Shown: one piece after another, positions 10,816 to 20,164 of the stretch | Position numbering within the stretch: position 1 is the stretch's first letter | How the letters are laid out: each line of letters opens with the position of its first letter | From: an uncultured Alphaproteobacteria bacterium | GTDB lineage: Bacteria > Pseudomonadota > Alphaproteobacteria > Rhodobacterales > Rhodobacteraceae | NCBI GenBank assembly: GCA_902611475.1 | Contig: CACLZW010000005.1 | Span: 19,720-83,719, forward strand | Reading direction: 5' to 3' | Length of the DNA: 64,000 nucleotides | Notes under the pieces: generated by a model | What the model saw: the letters and a program-made list of their open reading frames with translations, nothing else | What the model was told of the DNA's origin: nothing | The model's database searches: none | Translations under genes and position numbers: made by a program

Positions 10816-12141
10816 ATGGAAGAGGAATACGTCTTAAGATATACTGAATCCGGTGGGCTTACTATTGCCTACCAAATTTGGGGCTCATCCGAAGATACAC
10901 TTGTGTATGTGCCAGGAATGATCTCGCATCTAGAGGCTGGGCTCGAAGATAGCGAGTACCTCGCTTGGATTAGAGAGTTAAGTAAGTCCTTCAGGCTTAT
11001 TATTTTTGATAAGAGAGGTCAGGGGTTATCAGATAGAGACTCGTCAGCACCAAACCTAGAGGAAAGAATGGATGATATTTCTGCTATAGTAGCAGCAGAA
11101 AATTTGAACCAATTTTTTCTTTTTGGACTATCCGAAGGCGCTGCAATATCTTTAGTATACGCTGCTACTCACACCGATAAAGTGAAATCTGTTGCGGTAT
11201 TTGGAGGTACTGCCAAATTTACTAGAGCAGATGACTATAAATTTGTACCTGAGTATAAGGTAATGGTAGAGAATATGTTATCAAGTTGGGGGTCTGGCAA
11301 TTCTGGCTATTATTTTTGCCCACAAAAAATGCCAGAAAAAAAAGGATTTCTTGCAAAATTAGAAAGAATGGTCTGCAATCCTAAAACACTTCAAAGTATT
11401 TTAGAACTTCTTTCTAAGATCGATGTAAGGACCACTTTACCTGATATTAATTTGCCAACTCTTGTGCTGCATTCAAGAGATGATGCTACTATTTCAAAAC
11501 TGAACGGAAGATATTTAGCAGATAACATTCCGGGCGCAAAGTACATTGAGTACCCTATTGGAGGACATCTACCTTGGTATGAAGAACGAGAAAATATTGT
11601 GAAGGACTTGATATCATTTTTTTCCGAAACAGGTGGTGATTTAAAAACGGCTGATAGAAACCTCGCTACGATTCTATTTACTGATATCGAGAACTCGACC
11701 AAACAGATGACCGAAATGGGTGATAAACAATGGTCAGAAAAAATGAACAAACACGATGAAATAATGAGAGATACTATTGAAAGCTTTAATGGCAAATTAG
11801 TGAAAAACACAGGCGATGGGGTATTAGCAGTTTTTGACGGACCTGCAAGATCTATTGAAAGTGCAAGGTCTAGCATTGAAAAATTAAATGAAATTGAATT
11901 GAAAATTAGATGTAGCTTGCATGTCGGTGAAGTAGTATGGAGGAATGATGACATAACTGGAATAGCTGTCAATATTGCAGCAAGAGCGCTAGAAAAATGT
12001 CAAAGTAATACAGTTATAATCACTAAAAATTTAAAAGATCTATTAGGGCGAACAAAATTCTCTGTTACATCGATGGGGAACTATTCTCTGAAAGGCCTCG
12101 AAGGTGATTGGGAATTATTCGAAGTTGAAAACCATCAATAG
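10816..12141 (+). CDS. Alpha/beta hydrolase fused to class III adenylate/guanylate cyclase
   Basis: Two domains. Residues 1-about 270 are an alpha/beta hydrolase with nucleophile elbow GLSEG (Ser106), an acid candidate at Asp222/223 and GGH at 249-251 (His251). Residues about 282-441 are a class III cyclase domain with metal Asp290 (FTDIENST) and Asp334 (NTGDGVLAVF), and the NIAAR pair Asn386/Arg390 that stabilises the transition state. The likely product is cAMP, but substrate choice is not certain from sequence. No membrane segment is seen, so it is cytosolic. The hydrolase part may be a small-molecule sensor. The next gene encodes a cyclic-nucleotide-binding protein 8 bases away. It is divergent from the Calvin operon. 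Confidence 0.85.
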   Translation: MEEEYVLRYTESGGLTIAYQIWGSSEDTLVYVPGMISHLEAGLEDSEYLAWIRELSKSFRLIIFDKRGQGLSDRDSSAPNLEERMDDISAIVAAENLNQFFLFGLSEGAAISLVYAATHTDKVKSVAVFGGTAKFTRADDYKFVPEYKVMVENMLSSWGSGNSGYYFCPQKMPEKKGFLAKLERMVCNPKTLQSILELLSKIDVRTTLPDINLPTLVLHSRDDATISKLNGRYLADNIPGAKYIEYPIGGHLPWYEERENIVKDLISFFSETGGDLKTADRNLATILFTDIENSTKQMTEMGDKQWSEKMNKHDEIMRDTIESFNGKLVKNTGDGVLAVFDGPARSIESARSSIEKLNEIELKIRCSLHVGEVVWRNDDITGIAVNIAARALEKCQSNTVIITKNLKDLLGRTKFSVTSMGNYSLKGLEGDWELFEVENHQ

Positions 12142-12149
12142 AGGGAAAA

Positions 12150-12539
12150 GTGTTACCTAAATTTAAACATAAGCAGCTAAAATTTAACGAGGGAGATCTA
12201 ATTTATTCTATCGGAGATGAGGCAAAAAATGTTTATCTCATTCACAGTGGGCATATCAGTATAAGATCTAAACACGGACTCGAGCTTGGAAACCTTGGGC
12301 CTGGAGAAATTTTTGGTGAAGTAGGTAGAGTAATCAATTCTCCTCGAACAGTAACAGCCAAGGCAAAAACTGACTGTGTCGTATATGAAATTGACTGGGC
12401 TAATCTCCAAAAAAAGTTAGATGAGGCCGACCCTGTCTTAGTTGCTATTACAAGAGGCCTATCATTGAGAATTGGGGATGCAAATGAGCTTGCAGAAAAG
12501 TTATGGCTTGAATTAAGTGTTTATAAATCACTCGAATAG
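12150..12539 (+). CDS. Stand-alone cyclic nucleotide-binding domain protein
   Basis: A 129-residue protein that is essentially one cNMP-binding (CAP_ED) domain. GDLIYSIGDEAKNVYLIHSG forms the first strands; the phosphate-binding cassette is FGEVGRVINSPRTVTA (55-70), with Glu57 and Arg66 in the ligand-binding positions. There is no DNA-binding, kinase or channel domain. The start is GTG at 12150 with GAGGG four bases upstream, 8 bases after the cyclase stop. With the cyclase it would form a minimal make-and-sense pair. Its partner is unknown; it may act by protein-protein contact. Confidence 0.8.
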   Translation: MLPKFKHKQLKFNEGDLIYSIGDEAKNVYLIHSGHISIRSKHGLELGNLGPGEIFGEVGRVINSPRTVTAKAKTDCVVYEIDWANLQKKLDEADPVLVAITRGLSLRIGDANELAEKLWLELSVYKSLE

Positions 12540-12547
12540 TAAGAAAA

Positions 12548-13270
12548 TCAATTTTTTTCAATAAGGTTCAGCCAGTTTTCATAAATAAGCTTTGCTCCAT
12601 TAATAAGTGATCGCCTATTTTTTTTTTGATACTTAATTATCTCTTCAATACCGTTTGGACCAAGAGCGTCGTGAAAATCTTGTTTTATTTTTGGAATAGT
12701 TATCCAATTTTGAATCGTATCGTCAATAACTTCTGGGTGAAACTGGACAGAAAATGCGTGATTTGAATACGAAAGTGCTTGAATTGAACAGTCGTCTGAA
12801 GAAGCTAGCACTGATACCCTATTTTTTGAAAAATTGGATATTTCAGCTGAGTGGCCTTGCAAAACAAGCATATCTTCAGAAAAGTTCCTAAATAAATTGT
12901 TTAAGGGTAATTTCCGATTCACAGAAATCTCCTTGAACCCGATCTCCGGAGTTTGTGATTTGACTACTGGAGCACCTAAAGCTTCACCAAGTAATTGATG
13001 CCCTAAACAAATCCCGAAAAATGGTTTTTCCAGTTTCAAAACCCAATTCTTAATAAATAACTTTTCTTGGACTAACCAAGGGTATCTATTTTCTTCCCAA
13101 ACATTCATAGGCCCACCCATAACCCACAATGCATCATATTTGTCGGCAGAGGGTGGTTTTTTTAATGACGAAAAATAAAATTGTTCAAAGTAGTGTCTAT
13201 CAGAACTAATAAATTCCTTATAGGATCCGAGATCAACCTCTGGGACATGGTTTATTACAAGAATCTTAAT
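12548..13270 (-). CDS. Class I glutamine amidotransferase family protein; start disrupted
   Basis: GMP-synthase-like amidotransferase of the type annotated near amino acid and polyamine genes. The catalytic cysteine is in FFGICLGHQ and the histidine/glutamate in VQFHPEV. The conserved N-terminal strand (KILVINHVPEVDLG) is encoded in frame upstream of the first canonical start (TTG at 13129), but that frame has no ATG, GTG or TTG before a stop at 13294. I placed the start at ATT 13270-13268 provisionally. An ATG at 13295 would fit if one A were removed from the AAAAA run near 13270-13275. This could be an indel, a sequencing error or a rare start. The ammonia acceptor is unknown. Confidence 0.65.
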   Translation of the reverse strand: MKILVINHVPEVDLGSYKEFISSDRHYFEQFYFSSLKKPPSADKYDALWVMGGPMNVWEENRYPWLVQEKLFIKNWVLKLEKPFFGICLGHQLLGEALGAPVVKSQTPEIGFKEISVNRKLPLNNLFRNFSEDMLVLQGHSAEISNFSKNRVSVLASSDDCSIQALSYSNHAFSVQFHPEVIDDTIQNWITIPKIKQDFHDALGPNGIEEIIKYQKKNRRSLINGAKLIYENWLNLIEKN

Positions 13271-13348
13271 TTTTCTTACTTTCTTTACTTTTCATTCCAT
13301 TTGATAATAAATATATTTTAAAAAATAAAAAGTTGGAGATGTTTTATT

Positions 13349-13383
13349 TGTCGTGAATAACATGTTTTGAAACTATAACGACA
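13349..13383. promoter_or_regulatory. Dyad TGTCGT-N23-ACGACA upstream of soxB
   Basis: TGTCGT at 13349-13354 and its reverse complement ACGACA at 13378-13383 lie 44-78 bases before the soxB ATG in a short AT-rich gap between divergent genes. Position suits an operator for the long catabolic operon. The spacing is long for one dimer site and the match could be chance. The rest of the gap shows no clear promoter or riboswitch fold. Confidence 0.2.
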
Positions 13384-13426
13384 TACCATATAAAGTTATT
13401 TTGAAATTAATAGAAATTGCAAAACG

Positions 13427-14677
13427 ATGAAATATTCTGGAATTAAAGTCTTATGGGAAGGATTAAGAGGTAACATGGGTTGGAAACCCTTGTGGAGGAA
13501 CCCCGATCCGAAAAAGAGTTATGACATTATAATTGTTGGTGGAGGTGGGCACGGATTAGCAACGGCCTATTATCTCGCAGAGAAATTTAAAATTACTAAT
13601 ATCGCAGTTGTTGAAAAAGGCTGGCTTGGATCTGGAAACATAGGTAGGAATACGACGATCATACGATCTAACTACCTATTACCCCAAAACCAACCTTTTT
13701 ATGAGCTATCTCTAAAACTCTGGGAAAATTTAGAGCAAGAATTAAATTATAATTCAATGGTAAGTCAGAGGGGTGTTTTAAATATCTTTCATTCAGACAA
13801 TCAAAGAGACGCTTTTGTAAGGCGCGGCAATGCGATGCTTATGTCAGGGGCGGATGCCTCACTATTAGGAGTAAACGATCTAAAAAAAATGGTTCCTTTT
13901 CTAGATTTTCAGAATTCGAGATTTCCTATCAAAGGCGGTTTGTGGCAACCAAGAGGAGGAACTGTAAGGCATGATGCAGTAGCATGGGGTTATGCTAAAG
14001 AAGCGGACTCACGTGGCGTTGATATAATTGAAAATTGTGAGGCAACTAATTTCTTGGTCAAAAATGGACGCTGCTATGGAATTGAAACTACAAAAGGAGT
14101 AATCAAAAGTAAAAAGGTAGGAGTCTGCGTTGCTGGATCATCAAGTCAAGTAATGGGCAAGATTGGAATAAACCTACCTATAGAAAGTCATGTTTTGCAA
14201 GCTTTTGTATCGGAAGGCTTGAAACCTGTAATTCCAGGAGTAATTACTTTCGGAGCTGGTCATTTTTATGTGAGCCAATCTAATAAGGGCGGATTAGTTT
14301 TTGGAGGTGACATTGATGGCTATAACTCCTACGCACAGAGAGGAAACCTACCGGTAATAGAAGACGTGTGTGAAGGAGGAGTGGCTCTGATGCCAATGGT
14401 CGGACGCGCTAGGCTTCTTAGGATTTGGGGGGGGATAATGGATATGTCAATGGATGGGTCCCCAATTATTGATAAAACAAACATAAAAAACTTATATTTT
14501 AACGGTGGCTGGTGCTATGGAGGCTTCAAAGCAACTCCAGCAAGTGGCTTTTGCTATGCACATCTTTTGGCAACTGGAACATCACATCATGATGCCAAAG
14601 ATTTTTTGTTCAATAGGTTTGAAAAAGGTAGGTTGATAGACGAAAAAGGCCAAGGCAACCAACCCAACTTGCATTAA
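13427..14677 (+). CDS. soxB: Heterotetrameric sarcosine oxidase, beta subunit
   Basis: Flavoprotein subunit that oxidises sarcosine to glycine, passing a C1 unit to THF in the alpha subunit. The FAD Rossmann motif IIVGGGGHGLATA lies at 35-47, and RHDAVAWGYA (181-190) carries His182, at the position of the covalent-FMN histidine of known SoxB. Length 416 matches the family. The order soxB-D-A-G is the standard one. A related complex, N-methylglutamate dehydrogenase, has the same architecture, but its partner genes (gmaS, mgsABC) are absent. The SD is weak, and no glyA precedes it as is often seen. Confidence 0.9.
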   Translation: MKYSGIKVLWEGLRGNMGWKPLWRNPDPKKSYDIIIVGGGGHGLATAYYLAEKFKITNIAVVEKGWLGSGNIGRNTTIIRSNYLLPQNQPFYELSLKLWENLEQELNYNSMVSQRGVLNIFHSDNQRDAFVRRGNAMLMSGADASLLGVNDLKKMVPFLDFQNSRFPIKGGLWQPRGGTVRHDAVAWGYAKEADSRGVDIIENCEATNFLVKNGRCYGIETTKGVIKSKKVGVCVAGSSSQVMGKIGINLPIESHVLQAFVSEGLKPVIPGVITFGAGHFYVSQSNKGGLVFGGDIDGYNSYAQRGNLPVIEDVCEGGVALMPMVGRARLLRIWGGIMDMSMDGSPIIDKTNIKNLYFNGGWCYGGFKATPASGFCYAHLLATGTSHHDAKDFLFNRFEKGRLIDEKGQGNQPNLH

Positions 14678-14691
14678 AATGAGGATAAAAA

Positions 14692-14976
14692 ATGCTTATT
14701 GACCATCCATTACTAGGCCTTAGGGATTCATCCGAATTCATTTATATGGGTGATGCAAAGTTACTTAATAGACCAAATTGGAAGAGTAAAAATTCTAAGA
14801 CTAAATTTATAGATTATGGCTATTTACGAAAAAATCCTGGGGGGGTACACAAAGAGCTCTGGTACCATGAGCAAGGCGATAGATCTTGGCTTGTGGTAAC
14901 AAGAAATACTGTAACCCATGAAATTTTAAAAGTTGAGCTAGCTCGATATCTTAAAAGAAAAGAAAATGCGAAATAG
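14692..14976 (+). CDS. soxD: Sarcosine oxidase delta subunit, zinc cysteines lost
   Basis: Small subunit of the heterotetramer, 94 residues. Position between soxB and soxA, and the segments GLRDSSEFIY, RKNPGGVHKELWYHEQGDRSW and the RNTVTHEI end, identify it. In characterised SoxD, zinc is held by two cysteines of an N-terminal CPxCGxR motif plus a His and Cys in HxxGCRxW. Here the first motif reads HPLLGLR and the second HEQGDRSW, so three cysteines are missing while the histidine remains. The protein contains no cysteine at all. It probably keeps its structural role without zinc. It overlaps soxA by 11 bases. Confidence 0.85.
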   Translation: MLIDHPLLGLRDSSEFIYMGDAKLLNRPNWKSKNSKTKFIDYGYLRKNPGGVHKELWYHEQGDRSWLVVTRNTVTHEILKVELARYLKRKENAK

Positions 14977-17902
14977 TTCACATCCAATAACAAACAAACA
15001 AAAACTATCTTTTACTTTTAATGGGAAAAAATATTTCGGCTATAAAGGTGATACGTTAGCTTCTGCACTTATTGCCAATAACGTTAAAATTGTTGGAAGA
15101 TCTTTCAAATATCATCGTCCAAGAGGCATTTTTAGCGCCGGATCTGAAGAACCAAATGCATTGGTAGAGCTTGGAGATGGACCATATAAAGAACCAAATA
15201 CCAAAGCTACTAACGTAGAGTTATTTGATGGTCTTAAAGGCTCAAGCCAAAATTTTTTAGGGTCAATTAATTTTGACTTCATGGCAATAAACGATTTGCT
15301 AAAAAATTTCATAGGTGCAGGTTTCTATTACAAGACATTTATGTGGCCTAGAAGATTTTGGGAAAAGTTATACGAACCAATTATTAGAAGAGCCGCAGGT
15401 TTAGGGAAATTATCACTAAAGGCGGATCCGTCACAGTATGACAAGGGGTATCTCCATTGTGACTTTCTAATAATTGGATCTGGTATCTCAGGGCTAATGT
15501 CTGCCCTTCTCTTGGCAGAAACAGGGAGTGAAGTTTTAATTGTCGAAGAAGATTTTATTTTGGGTGGTAGACTCAATTCAGAAAGGTTAAGTATTAATGG
15601 CAAACAATCTTCAATTTGGATTGGTCAAGCGGTAAAAAAATTAAAAAGTTACGAAAATGTTCGAATCTTAAATAGAACCACGGTCTTTGCTGCTTTTGAT
15701 CATGGTATATTCGCAGCCATTGAGAAAAAAACTGATCATATATTAGAAAAAAGTTCCAAACCAAGACAGATAAATTGGAAGATATATACCAAACACTGCA
15801 TCTTAGCGTCTGGAGCTATTGAGCGCTCTATTGCATTTCCTCAAAACGATAGACCTGGTATAATGCTAGCAGGATCGGTAAGAACTTATGCGAACAGGTT
15901 TGGTGCCCACTTCGGTCAAAAAATTGCAATCTACACAAATAATGATGATGGTTGGAAGACAGCTGACGATCTAAAAAATATGGGGCTTGAAATTAAGGCA
16001 GTAATTGACACTCGGAGAGAGATTGATGCGCCATCTTCAAGCATTTCATCTTACCTAGGACAAACAATTACAAAAACATATGGAAGAAAAGGTATTAAAG
16101 CAATTAAGTTAAGTTCAGGATCAAAATTGAATGTTGACTGTCTTGCAGTATCAGGAGGGTGGAGTTCCAACATTCATTTGACATGCCACAAGCGAGGCAA
16201 ACCCGTTTGGGATAATATCTACAAGAACTTTCTATCGGTTGATAATGCGCAAAAAGACAAAATAATTCCTGTGGGGGCCGCCAGAGGAATATTTGAAATC
16301 CAAAATATCATTTCAGATACAAATAGCGTTATTTTGTCTTTGATTAAAAAAATTGGTTTGAGCATGCCTAACCGCATTACACTAACTAGCTCGAAAGAGC
16401 AGTATAGCTGCTCACTTGATCTTGTTAGCAGCTCAAATCCCTCTAACTCCTTTATAGATTTGCAAAATGATGTTACCCAAAAAGATATAGAGTTAAGTTT
16501 CAGAGAGGGTTTTAAAAGTGTGGAACATTTAAAGCGATACTCCACCTTAGGTATGGCAACCGATCAGGGGAAAACGTCTAATATCCTTGGTTTAGCGTCT
16601 ATGGCTAAATTGAAGGGAACGAATATTTCTGAAGTAGGCACTACTATTTTTAGACCACCTTATGTACCTGTAGCTATATCAGCTTTTGCTGGACGTTCTA
16701 GGGGAAAGGACTTTAGACCAACAAGGTTAACCCCATCACATAGTGCTGCCTCAAAACAAAATGCAGTTTTTGTGGAGACAGGTAATTGGTTGCGAGCTCA
16801 GTGGTTTCCAAAAAAGGGAGAAAAATTTTGGAGACAAAGTGTGGATAGAGAGGTCTTACAGACAAGACGTTCTGTCGGAATTTGTGATGTAACTACACTT
16901 GGAAAAATCGATATTCAAGGGAGAGACTGCTCGGAGTTTTTAAATTTTGTATACACAAATGCCTTTGCTAAGTTACCTATCAATAGAGTACGTTATGGAT
17001 TAATGTTAAGAGAAGATGGCGTCGCATATGATGATGGGACTACCGCAAGGTTAGGTGAAAATCATTTTATAATGACAACTACGACTGCTAATGCCGCTTT
17101 AGTTTTTAAAAATTTAGAATTTGTTCGACAGTGCCTCCTTCCAAATCTAGATGTTAATTTGATTTCTACGACGGATTCTTGGGCACAGTATGCGGTCGCT
17201 GGACCAAACTCTCGCAGATTATTGCAAAAGATAGTTGATAAACCAAAAGATATAACCAATGAAAATTTTCCCTTTATGGCTTGTCGTGAGCTCACTATCT
17301 GCGGCGGTGTTATGGCAAGGCTTTTTCGAATTTCCTTCTCCGGAGAATTAGCTTATGAAATTGCTGTTCCTACACAATATGGAAATGCTTTATTTAATGC
17401 TCTTCTTTCAGAAGGTAAAGAGTTCAATGCTGTTCCCTACGGTACTGAAGCATTAGGAGTTATGCGAATAGAAAAAGGTCACGCTGCTGGTAATGAAATA
17501 AATGGGCAGACAACTGCGCAGAACCTTGGCTTATCAAGGATGATATCAAAAAAAGCAGACAGCATAGGAAACATCTTATCTGAAAGAGAAGGCTTTAATG
17601 GCTCTGATATTGCAACATTGTCTGGCTTTAAGCCTGTTCAACATAACCAAAAGCTTGAAGCTGGATCACACCTGATTTCAGTGGGGAAATCCCCAACAAT
17701 GGAAAATGATGAAGGTTGGTTATCTTCAGTGGCATTTTCTCCAACACTTGGTCACTACATAGGGTTAGGGTTTATAGAACGCGGTCATACTAGGGTTGGT
17801 GAAAAGGTTTTAGCTGTAAATCTACTCCAAAACAAAACCACAGAAGTAGAGATTGTTTCGCCTCAATTTATAGATCCTGAGGGAATTAAACAACGTGGCT
17901 AA
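14966..17902 (+). CDS. soxA: Sarcosine oxidase alpha subunit
   Basis: Large subunit (978 residues) that binds NAD and tetrahydrofolate. Domain order: a 2Fe-2S-ferredoxin-like N-terminal fold at about 12-100 (GYKGDTLASALIANNV, YHRPRGIFSAG); a Rossmann nucleotide-binding region from about 165 (LIIGSGISGLMSA); then a GcvT/aminomethyltransferase domain from about 600 to the end (DVTTLGKIDIQGRD, AVAGPNSR, GTEALGVMRIEKGH). The last domain captures formaldehyde as 5,10-methylene-THF, feeding the fhs/folD pair downstream. Length is typical. It overlaps soxG by 8 bases. Confidence 0.93.
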   Translation: MRNSSHPITNKQKLSFTFNGKKYFGYKGDTLASALIANNVKIVGRSFKYHRPRGIFSAGSEEPNALVELGDGPYKEPNTKATNVELFDGLKGSSQNFLGSINFDFMAINDLLKNFIGAGFYYKTFMWPRRFWEKLYEPIIRRAAGLGKLSLKADPSQYDKGYLHCDFLIIGSGISGLMSALLLAETGSEVLIVEEDFILGGRLNSERLSINGKQSSIWIGQAVKKLKSYENVRILNRTTVFAAFDHGIFAAIEKKTDHILEKSSKPRQINWKIYTKHCILASGAIERSIAFPQNDRPGIMLAGSVRTYANRFGAHFGQKIAIYTNNDDGWKTADDLKNMGLEIKAVIDTRREIDAPSSSISSYLGQTITKTYGRKGIKAIKLSSGSKLNVDCLAVSGGWSSNIHLTCHKRGKPVWDNIYKNFLSVDNAQKDKIIPVGAARGIFEIQNIISDTNSVILSLIKKIGLSMPNRITLTSSKEQYSCSLDLVSSSNPSNSFIDLQNDVTQKDIELSFREGFKSVEHLKRYSTLGMATDQGKTSNILGLASMAKLKGTNISEVGTTIFRPPYVPVAISAFAGRSRGKDFRPTRLTPSHSAASKQNAVFVETGNWLRAQWFPKKGEKFWRQSVDREVLQTRRSVGICDVTTLGKIDIQGRDCSEFLNFVYTNAFAKLPINRVRYGLMLREDGVAYDDGTTARLGENHFIMTTTTANAALVFKNLEFVRQCLLPNLDVNLISTTDSWAQYAVAGPNSRRLLQKIVDKPKDITNENFPFMACRELTICGGVMARLFRISFSGELAYEIAVPTQYGNALFNALLSEGKEFNAVPYGTEALGVMRIEKGHAAGNEINGQTTAQNLGLSRMISKKADSIGNILSEREGFNGSDIATLSGFKPVQHNQKLEAGSHLISVGKSPTMENDEGWLSSVAFSPTLGHYIGLGFIERGHTRVGEKVLAVNLLQNKTTEVEIVSPQFIDPEGIKQRG

Positions 17903-18455
17903 ACCGGTACTTAAAATAGAAAAGCCCCTGAATGGGTACTCCAAAGTTATAAATAAACTAAAAATTGACGAATATCAATTTGACAGTCTCATATCGCTAG
18001 CAATTCCCTTAAATAGCGAAAGAAAATGTGGGCTGAATTTTAAGAAATTCTTGGGAGAACCAATGCCAAATATTGAAAAGTCAATAATCAATAAAAGTGG
18101 CGTTCTCGGTTTTAGAATTGGTCTTGACTCACTTTTAGTTTGTAATGCTACTCATTCGTCATTTGCAAAAAAAACTGTCCCATTATTAAAACAAGCTTTT
18201 TATATCACCGACCAAACCGGAGGGTGGTGTGGGGTTAGAGTTGATGGGGATAGAGTCATTGAGATGTTAGAACGAATTTGTCCCCTTAATTTGTCTCTAA
18301 AAATTTTTGCTATTGGAGATGTTAAAAGAACTGTTATGGATCAATTAAATGTGATTATATTCAGAGAAACAGAAAAAAAATTTATTTTGTTCTCGCCAAG
18401 CTCTTCTTCTGGTTCGTTCCTTAAATCCATAGAAATATCTTCGAGAAATATTTAA
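17895..18455 (+). CDS. soxG: Sarcosine oxidase gamma subunit
   Basis: Fourth subunit, 186 residues, a small GcvT-like protein that completes the heterotetramer. ITDQTGGWCGVRVDGDRVIEML and the following LPL-like segment (RICPLNL) are the family's best conserved part. SoxG sequences diverge quickly, so assignment leans on gene order. It overlaps soxA by 8 bases and is followed by fhs after 16 bases rather than by purU, which often closes sox operons. Confidence 0.88.
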   Translation: MAKPVLKIEKPLNGYSKVINKLKIDEYQFDSLISLAIPLNSERKCGLNFKKFLGEPMPNIEKSIINKSGVLGFRIGLDSLLVCNATHSSFAKKTVPLLKQAFYITDQTGGWCGVRVDGDRVIEMLERICPLNLSLKIFAIGDVKRTVMDQLNVIIFRETEKKFILFSPSSSSGSFLKSIEISSRNI

Positions 18456-18471
18456 ATAAAAGGAATATGAA

Positions 18472-20148
18472 ATGAAAGTCAAATCTGATATCGAAATCGC
18501 AAGAGAGGCAACTAAACTTCCTATAAAAGAAGTAGCAAAAAAATTGGGTATAGAGGAAGAAGAATTGATACCCTTTGGGCATGATAAAGCAAAAGTATCA
18601 GATCAATTTATTAGATCGGTAAAAAATAATCAAAACGGTAAACTGATTTTAGTAACAGCGGTAAACCCAACACCTGCGGGTGAAGGAAAAACAACCACTA
18701 CGGTAGGACTCGGAGATGGGCTCTGCGCATTAGGTAAAAGAGCAGCTGTTTGCATTAGGGAGGCATCGTTGGGCCCTTGCTTTGGTATGAAAGGGGGAGC
18801 TGCTGGCGGAGGACTAGCGCAAGTTGTGCCCATGGAAGAAATGAATTTGCACTTCACTGGAGACTTTCATGCAATTACTAGCGCTCATAACCTTTTAGCA
18901 GCAATGATAGACAACCATATATATTGGGGTAACGAGCAAAATATTGACCTCCGAAGAGTTGTTTGGCGACGGGTAATAGATATGAATGATAGGGCTCTTA
19001 GAGACGTAGTCACAAGCCTGGGAGGTGTTGCTAATGGATATCCAAAGCAATCAGGATTTGATATCACGGTAGCCTCTGAAGTAATGGCAATTTTATGCTT
19101 AGCGAATGATCTTTCAGATCTAAGAAAACGATTAGGTGAAATAATCGTTGCATATAGAAAAGATAGATCTCCAGTTTTTTGTAAAGATATTAAAGCTGAT
19201 GGAGCAATGACGGTACTCTTACAACAAGCTATGCAACCTAATATCGTTCAAACATTAGAAAATAATCCTGCATTTGTTCATGGAGGACCTTTTGCTAACA
19301 TAGCCCATGGTTGCAATTCTGTTATCGCTACAAAGACCGCTTTAAAGATAGCTAATTATGTAGTAACAGAAGCTGGTTTTGGAGCCGATCTTGGCGCCGA
19401 AAAATTTGTAAATATAAAGTGTAGGAAAGCAGGGATAAAGCCTGACGCTGCCGTAATAGTTGCCACAGTCAGATCTATGAAAATGAACGGAGGGATAGTT
19501 TCCAAAAATGATCTGAGTACCGAAAATATTCAAGCTGTACAACAAGGTTGTGCAAACCTTGGAAGACATATTGAGAATGTGAAATCATTTGGAATACCAG
19601 TCGTTGTTGCAATAAACCACTTTGTTAGCGATACAAATGCCGAGATTGAAGCACTCAGACGGTATGTTGCTGACAAGGGTACGGAAGCTTTCGTCTGTAA
19701 GCATTGGGCAGAAGGCTCTACTGGAATCTTACCTCTCGCAAATAAGGTTGTTGAAATTGCAGAAAACAAAAGTAAATTTGTTTACACATACAAAGACGAT
19801 TTGCCTCTGATTGAAAAAATCGAAAGAGTTGCAAAAAAAATATACAGGGCTGATGAAGTTCTTGCTAACAAGACAATTAGGGATCAGTTACAGTTATGGG
19901 AAAATGATGGTTATGGCAATCTCCCTATTTGTATGGCGAAAACGCAATATAGCTTTACTACAGATCCTAACAGAAGAGGTGCGCCAAATGGGCACGCGAT
20001 ACCTATAAGAGAAGTTAGATTGTCGGCAGGGGCTGGTTTCATCGTTGTTATCTGTGGAGAAGTTATGACTATGCCTGGACTTCCAAAAGTTCCAAGCGCG
20101 GAGGCGATAATGCTTAATAAAAAAGGCGATGTTGAGGGCTTATTTTAA
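18472..20148 (+). CDS. fhs: Formate-tetrahydrofolate ligase
   Basis: Interconverts formate, ATP and THF with 10-formyl-THF, ADP and phosphate. In 558 residues the P-loop-like nucleotide site PTPAGEGKT lies at 66-74, with [11 protein letters not shown] and the [10 protein letters not shown] segment after it, and [15 protein letters not shown] at the C-terminus. In this context it probably runs towards formate and ATP, disposing of C1 units from sarcosine and from methyl donors. SD AAAGGAA precedes the ATG. It is directly followed by folD, completing methylene-THF to formate. Confidence 0.97.
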   Translation: MKVKSDIEIAREATKLPIKEVAKKLGIEEEELIPFGHDKAKVSDQFIRSVKNNQNGKLILVTAVNPTPAGEGKTTTTVGLGDGLCALGKRAAVCIREASLGPCFGMKGGAAGGGLAQVVPMEEMNLHFTGDFHAITSAHNLLAAMIDNHIYWGNEQNIDLRRVVWRRVIDMNDRALRDVVTSLGGVANGYPKQSGFDITVASEVMAILCLANDLSDLRKRLGEIIVAYRKDRSPVFCKDIKADGAMTVLLQQAMQPNIVQTLENNPAFVHGGPFANIAHGCNSVIATKTALKIANYVVTEAGFGADLGAEKFVNIKCRKAGIKPDAAVIVATVRSMKMNGGIVSKNDLSTENIQAVQQGCANLGRHIENVKSFGIPVVVAINHFVSDTNAEIEALRRYVADKGTEAFVCKHWAEGSTGILPLANKVVEIAENKSKFVYTYKDDLPLIEKIERVAKKIYRADEVLANKTIRDQLQLWENDGYGNLPICMAKTQYSFTTDPNRRGAPNGHAIPIREVRLSAGAGFIVVICGEVMTMPGLPKVPSAEAIMLNKKGDVEGLF

Positions 20149-20164
20149 AAAGTAGAGGTAAATA

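Noticed and set aside
11391..11972. Minus-strand frame of 193 codons opposite the cyclase gene
   Set aside because: Antisense shadow of the hydrolase-cyclase gene, whose domains are intact; the translation has no recognisable features.
13427..18455. soxBDAG as N-methylglutamate dehydrogenase (mgdABCD)
   Set aside because: Gene order fits both, but no gmaS or mgsABC is present, and the neighbours fhs and folD and the carnitine/betaine genes favour sarcosine.
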